A stretch of 32,707 nucleotides of DNA from Fundidesulfovibrio magnetotacticus (GTDB lineage: Bacteria > Desulfobacterota > Desulfovibrionia > Desulfovibrionales > Desulfovibrionaceae), in assembly GCF_013019105.1 (NCBI RefSeq), contig NZ_BLTE01000027.1:1-32707 (forward strand), written 5' to 3'. The position numbers and the translations under genes were made by a program. The stretch's first letter is position 1. Each line of letters starts with the position of its first letter. Under the pieces are notes generated by a model. That model made no database searches, was not told the origin of the DNA, and worked only from the letters and a program-made list of their open reading frames with translations. Positions 32,611 to 32,707 of this stretch are shown here, one piece after another.

Positions 32611-32707
32611 ATGAACGCCATCCGCACCCTGATCCGCAACGAAGAAGGCGCTACCGCGGTGGAATACGGCCTGATGGCCTCGCTGATCGCCGGTGTGATC
32701 ATCGCCG
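32611..32707 (+). CDS. flp: Flp/Fap-type major pilin (3' end cut by window)
   Basis: The visible 32 residues start MNAIRTLIRNEEGATAVEYG and continue LMASLIAGVIIA. The short charged leader, the cleavage site G|ATAVEY with Glu and Tyr at mature positions 5 and 6, and the following hydrophobic helix are diagnostic of Flp pilins, the main subunit of Tad pili used in surface attachment. The leader would be cut by a TadV/CpaA-like peptidase. ATG 32611 has GAGGAG 7 nt upstream. Its own sigma-54 promoter lies 52 bases upstream. The remaining tad assembly genes (cpa/tad ATPase, secretin) are expected beyond the window edge. Confidence 0.93.
   Translation, partial: MNAIRTLIRNEEGATAVEYGLMASLIAGVIIA

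Overview
The window reads as chromosomal DNA of a high-GC Desulfovibrio-like sulfate reducer (Desulfovibrionales). The pointers are a periplasmic tetraheme cytochrome c3, a c3-cobJ-cbiG-hemL gene order that I remember from Desulfovibrio vulgaris, an alaS-recA pair, and strong GC bias at third codon positions. No rRNA, tRNA, CRISPR array, transposase or integrase was seen.

Layout. (1) 1-4644, minus strand: a 3'-cut acidic protein gene, cytochrome c3 with its own promoter and terminator, then corrin/heme genes hemL, cbiG and cobJ, with hairpin-rich repeats between hemL and cbiG. (2) 4715-12719, minus strand: ten secreted-protein genes. Five encode paralogues ending in the same 122-residue domain. 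The others are a TonB-C-like protein, an OmpA-like protein, a CsgG/DUF4384 protein, a caspase-like (C14) protein and an AT-rich YD-repeat-like protein. Seven of the ten share a short motif (roughly Q-x-x-x-P-[DA]-[ED]) straight after the signal peptide, joined to three unrelated C-terminal domains. (3) 12929-18471: a VOC protein, alaS, recA and a divergent PP-loop ATPase. (4) 18512-22339: a GT39-like membrane protein and two overlapping acyltransferase-3 genes, probably for surface glycan modification. (5) 22506-27054, minus strand: four TadE-type and two TadG-type minor pilin genes plus an EF-hand protein. (6) 27430-29891, plus strand: an HDOD protein and an NtrC-family sigma-54 activator, translationally coupled. 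(7) 29907-32204, minus strand: a secreted protein of unknown function and a DUF4105 membrane protein. (8) 32611 to the end: the start of a Flp major pilin gene.

How the genes may work together. Sigma-54 (-24/-12) promoter motifs precede the flp pilin (near consensus), the second minor-pilin block (near consensus) and the first minor-pilin block (weaker). A sigma-54 activator lies between these units, so the Tad/Flp pilus is probably under sigma-54 control through the HDOD/NtrC pair.

The best candidate for an undescribed system is the 4.7-12.7 kb envelope cluster: a caspase-like protease with a duplicated THRWE C-terminal repeat, CsgG-like and OmpA-like outer-membrane components, and a tandem family of secreted beta-domain proteins with a common mature N-terminus.
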